Source: Pseudomonadota bacterium (GTDB lineage: Bacteria; Pseudomonadota; Alphaproteobacteria; Paracaedibacterales; CAIULA01). Taken from it: DNA of 17,275 nt. The DNA lies in assembly GCA_021804455.1 (NCBI GenBank), contig JAJZHT010000005.1:1-17275 (forward strand). Direction: 5' to 3'. A program made the translations under genes and the position numbers. Shown in pieces: positions 14,977-17,275 of the stretch; within the stretch, counting starts at the first letter, position 1, and every line of letters starts with the position of its first letter. The notes below the pieces were generated by a model. That model saw nothing but the letters and a program-made list of their open reading frames with translations. It searched no databases and was not told the origin of the DNA.

Positions 14977-16326
14977 ATGAAATTTTTAACCTCTTTAACA
15001 CGTGAACAAAAAGAGGCCGTTGGCCTGCTTCAGATTGGTACGTTTCTTGAATATTTTGACCTGATGCTTTATGTGCATATGGCCGTTCTTTTGAATGAGC
15101 TTTTTTTCCCCAAAACCGATCCTCATACGGCTTCTTTAATTGCGGCTTTTGCCTTTTGTTCTACCTATGTGTTGCGTCCTTTTGGTGCCCTTATTTTCGG
15201 TTATATTGGCGACACCATAGGGCGAAAAACAACCGTTATTATTACCACCATGATGATGGCTACGTCCTGTATTATTATGGCCAACCTTCCAACTTATGCA
15301 CAAATCGGAGTTACAGCTGCCTGGGTTGTTACTATATGCCGTATGATACAAGGTTTGTCTTCCATGGGGGAGGTGATTGGAGCAGAAGTATATGTTTCAG
15401 AGATCACCCAGCCACCTGCTGGTTATGCTGCTGTTTCTTTTATCAGTGTTGCTTGCGCGGTAGGAGCAATGGCAGCTGTGGGTATCGCAGCTTTGACGAC
15501 TCGTTACGGCTTTAACTGGCGTACAGCTTTTTGGATTGGTGCTTGTATAGCGGTTGTTGGGTCTGTGGCACGGACTCGTTTACGTGAAACCCCAGAGTTT
15601 GTGGATATGAAACGAAAAATCAAAAAGACTATTGAAGAAGCCAAGATTAAAGATCCAGAAAAAACTAAGAAAATATGGGAAAATGCCGCAAAAAAAATGA
15701 AAGCAAAAATTCCTACTCCAACTCTTATTAGCTGTTTTTTTGTAAATTGTGGTTGGCCGCTCTCCTTTTATTTAATCTATATTTATTTTAATCCAATCCT
15801 GAAAAATACTTATGGATATACAGCAGAAGAAGTTATTTTTCATAACTTTATTTTGACCATCGCTCAAGTCATGGTTTTTATGATGTGGTCGATTATGACC
15901 TATTACATTTATCCTTTAAAAATCTTAAAAATAAAAGGGATGCTGTCTTTAGTGCTTATGGCGAGCATACCTCTTTGGTTATTAATGAGCAGAAGCGCTT
16001 GGGATATCTTCGTACTACAAACACTTATTTTAACATTCAGTTTACATAATTTTCCTGGCCAGTATATTTTTCTTAAACGATTACCCGTTTATCGTCGTTT
16101 CACAGCCAGCGGTTTTATTTATGCCTCTGCCCGTGGTTTAACTTATGTTATCGCATCTTTTGGAATTGTTTATTTAACGGATTGGTTAAATCATTGGGGC
16201 TCTCTTTTAGTTACCATTCCTTCTTGTTTAGCTTATTTGGCAGGTGTGCGTTATTTTGACAAATTAGAGAAGAACGCTCCAAGTCGTTCGGAATCTTCTT
16301 CATCGTTTCACCACGCCGCCGCCTAG
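14977..16326 (+). CDS. MFS transporter, ProP-like, with long charged central loop
   Basis: This is the third MHS-type carrier in the window, 449 residues and about 12 helices. Helix 1 has FLEYFDLMLY (23-32), as in the other two (LEYYDATLY, LEFYDVTLY). The A-motif is GYIGDTIGRK (75-84), followed by CRMIQGLSSMGEVIGAEVYV (121-140), NWRTAFWIGA and LRETPEFVD. It departs from the tandem pair in having SSMGE where they have CVGGE. It also has a longer, Lys-rich loop between helices 6 and 7 (209-247: KRKIKKTIEEAK, KDPEKTKKIWENAAKKMKAK). The ATG at 14977 has a G-run ribosome site (GGGGGGGC) 6 bases upstream. Substrate unknown; it is probably a separate, older lineage rather than a recent duplicate of the pair. 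Confidence 0.9.
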   Translation: MKFLTSLTREQKEAVGLLQIGTFLEYFDLMLYVHMAVLLNELFFPKTDPHTASLIAAFAFCSTYVLRPFGALIFGYIGDTIGRKTTVIITTMMMATSCIIMANLPTYAQIGVTAAWVVTICRMIQGLSSMGEVIGAEVYVSEITQPPAGYAAVSFISVACAVGAMAAVGIAALTTRYGFNWRTAFWIGACIAVVGSVARTRLRETPEFVDMKRKIKKTIEEAKIKDPEKTKKIWENAAKKMKAKIPTPTLISCFFVNCGWPLSFYLIYIYFNPILKNTYGYTAEEVIFHNFILTIAQVMVFMMWSIMTYYIYPLKILKIKGMLSLVLMASIPLWLLMSRSAWDIFVLQTLILTFSLHNFPGQYIFLKRLPVYRRFTASGFIYASARGLTYVIASFGIVYLTDWLNHWGSLLVTIPSCLAYLAGVRYFDKLEKNAPSRSESSSSFHHAAA

Positions 16327-17275
16327 TCATTATTTGGAGGTAAGATATTTTTCAGGATCGGCTGTTTTTTGATCAGAAGAAGAAGGACAACACAAACCAG
16401 TGCCAGAATTGATAAAACCTTAAAACTGTTTAGATAAGCAATGTATTCTGCCTGGTTTGTGATTTCATTATCCCACTGTGCCAGCCCCACGTCTTCACAA
16501 GGATTCCAAGGAAAAGATAAAGACTTTATGTCGGCTGTTTTGTTGTAGGGAGTGATAAATTCGGTCAAATAGGCATGATTACGATAACTGCTGCGGGTTA
16601 AAAAGCTTTCCATAATTGAAATTCCAAGGCTTCCCCCGATGTTTCGCGTTAGATTGTAAAGACCCGAGGCTTCGTTATGTTGGTTAGGCATCAGGGTGGA
16701 GAACGTTAAAGTGCTCAGTGGGACAAAGATAAATCCCAAACCAAATCCCAACAACCCTCCTGAGATAATCAGCAATTCTTCTCCCATAAGGGGGCTATAA
16801 CCTGTCATAAGTTTTAAAGACAGTGCTGTTGTAACAAATCCTATGGATAGCAAAAAAGAAGGGTTCATTTTTTCGACCAGTTTTCCCACGATCACCATCG
16901 CCATAAGAGTTCCTATTCCCCGAGGGACCATAATAAGACCCGAGGTGAAAACAGGATAATTCATCAAATTTTGCAAAAAATTAGGAGTGAGGGTCAGTGA
17001 GGATTGCAAAATAGCCCCCATAGAAAAACCCAAAATTATTCCCATCATAAAGTGATGATTCTTAAATAAAGATGAGTTGAAAAAAGGGTGTTTTGTCGTA
17101 AGAGAGTGGGCAACAAAAAAATAGAGAGAAGTTATCATCAGCATCAGCTCGATCCTGATTTCCATTGAAGCTAACCAATCCAGTTGTTCCCCTCGATCTA
17201 AGCTGAGTTGTAAGGTTGTTAGAAAGACGCTGAGAAGTAAAAATCCTTTAACATCAAAGTGTTGAACGTGTTTTA
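16323..17275 (-). CDS. EmrB/QacA-type (DHA2) MFS drug exporter, C-terminal part (runs off right edge)
   Basis: The minus strand is open from the window edge to a stop at 16323, about 317 codons. An internal ATG at 17165 is not the start: the upstream codons read LDRGEQLDWLASMEI, a hallmark of EmrB-type exporters just after helix 6-7. Visible parts are helices of the second half, an FTSGLIMVPRGIGTLMAM segment, HNEASGLYNLTRNIGGSLGI (the conserved EAS...N..R..G.S.G motif), a periplasmic loop of about 60 residues with NQAEYIAYLNSF, and the last helix. Such 14-helix pumps expel toxic compounds, in Gram-negatives usually with an EmrA adaptor and TolC; no emrA is visible. Its stop and that of the preceding convergent gene share the four bases CTAG. 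Confidence 0.92.
   Translation of the reverse strand, partial: KHVQHFDVKGFLLLSVFLTTLQLSLDRGEQLDWLASMEIRIELMLMITSLYFFVAHSLTTKHPFFNSSLFKNHHFMMGIILGFSMGAILQSSLTLTPNFLQNLMNYPVFTSGLIMVPRGIGTLMAMVIVGKLVEKMNPSFLLSIGFVTTALSLKLMTGYSPLMGEELLIISGGLLGFGLGFIFVPLSTLTFSTLMPNQHNEASGLYNLTRNIGGSLGISIMESFLTRSSYRNHAYLTEFITPYNKTADIKSLSFPWNPCEDVGLAQWDNEITNQAEYIAYLNSFKVLSILALVCVVLLLLIKKQPILKNILPPNND

Noticed and set aside
17165..17165. ATG at 17165 as the true start of the EmrB-like gene
   Set aside because: The frame continues upstream with the conserved LDRGEQLDW motif to the window edge, so this Met is internal and the gene is cut by the window rather than truncated.
1..17275. CRISPR arrays, rRNA genes or insertion sequences
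   Set aside because: No regularly spaced repeats, rRNA-like stretches, transposase ORFs or paired terminal repeats were seen on reading both strands.

Overview
The window looks like a piece of an AT-rich alphaproteobacterial chromosome, most likely from a host-associated or intracellular lineage (Holosporales/Rickettsiales-like). This is an inference. It rests on an aa3-type cytochrome c oxidase cluster, three ProP-like (metabolite:H+ symporter, MHS) transporters of the kind often expanded in intracellular bacteria, an exported ankyrin-repeat protein, and an exported protein with a TcdA/TcdB-like glycosyltransferase signature. No species call is possible by eye.

Region 1 (1-2391) is the right end of an integrated element. 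It holds the 5' part of an exported ankyrin protein (minus strand, running off the left edge), a complete tyrosine integrase (minus), and a 3' fragment of tRNA-Phe at 2345-2391 that marks the attachment site. The intact tRNA-Phe and the rest of the element should lie to the left. The displaced tRNA terminator follows at 2402-2437.

Region 2 (2462-7139) begins with an unrecognised secreted protein (minus). A divergent respiratory operon follows behind a good sigma-70-like promoter: coxB, a small unrecognised membrane-anchored coiled-coil gene, coxA and ctaB. The last three are joined by start/stop overlaps. No coxC or ctaG follows.

Region 3 (7092-10627, minus) is a three-gene unit: a LysR regulator and two tandem MHS transporters, both apparently starting at TTG. 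Two perfect palindromes sit just upstream of lysR. The last transporter overlaps the end of ctaB tail to tail.

Region 4 (10844-13291, plus) is a two-gene exported unit behind its own candidate promoter. It encodes a duplicated-domain Cys protein and a protein with a TcdA/TcdB-like (DXD) glycosyltransferase domain. It is the best candidate here for something host-directed and undescribed.

Region 5 (13325-17275) contains tRNA-Leu(UAA), a phosphomannomutase/phosphoglucomutase 45 bases further on, a third MHS transporter with a long charged loop, and the C-terminal part of an EmrB/QacA-type (DHA2) drug exporter that enters from the right edge. The last two genes meet tail to tail and share a CTAG.
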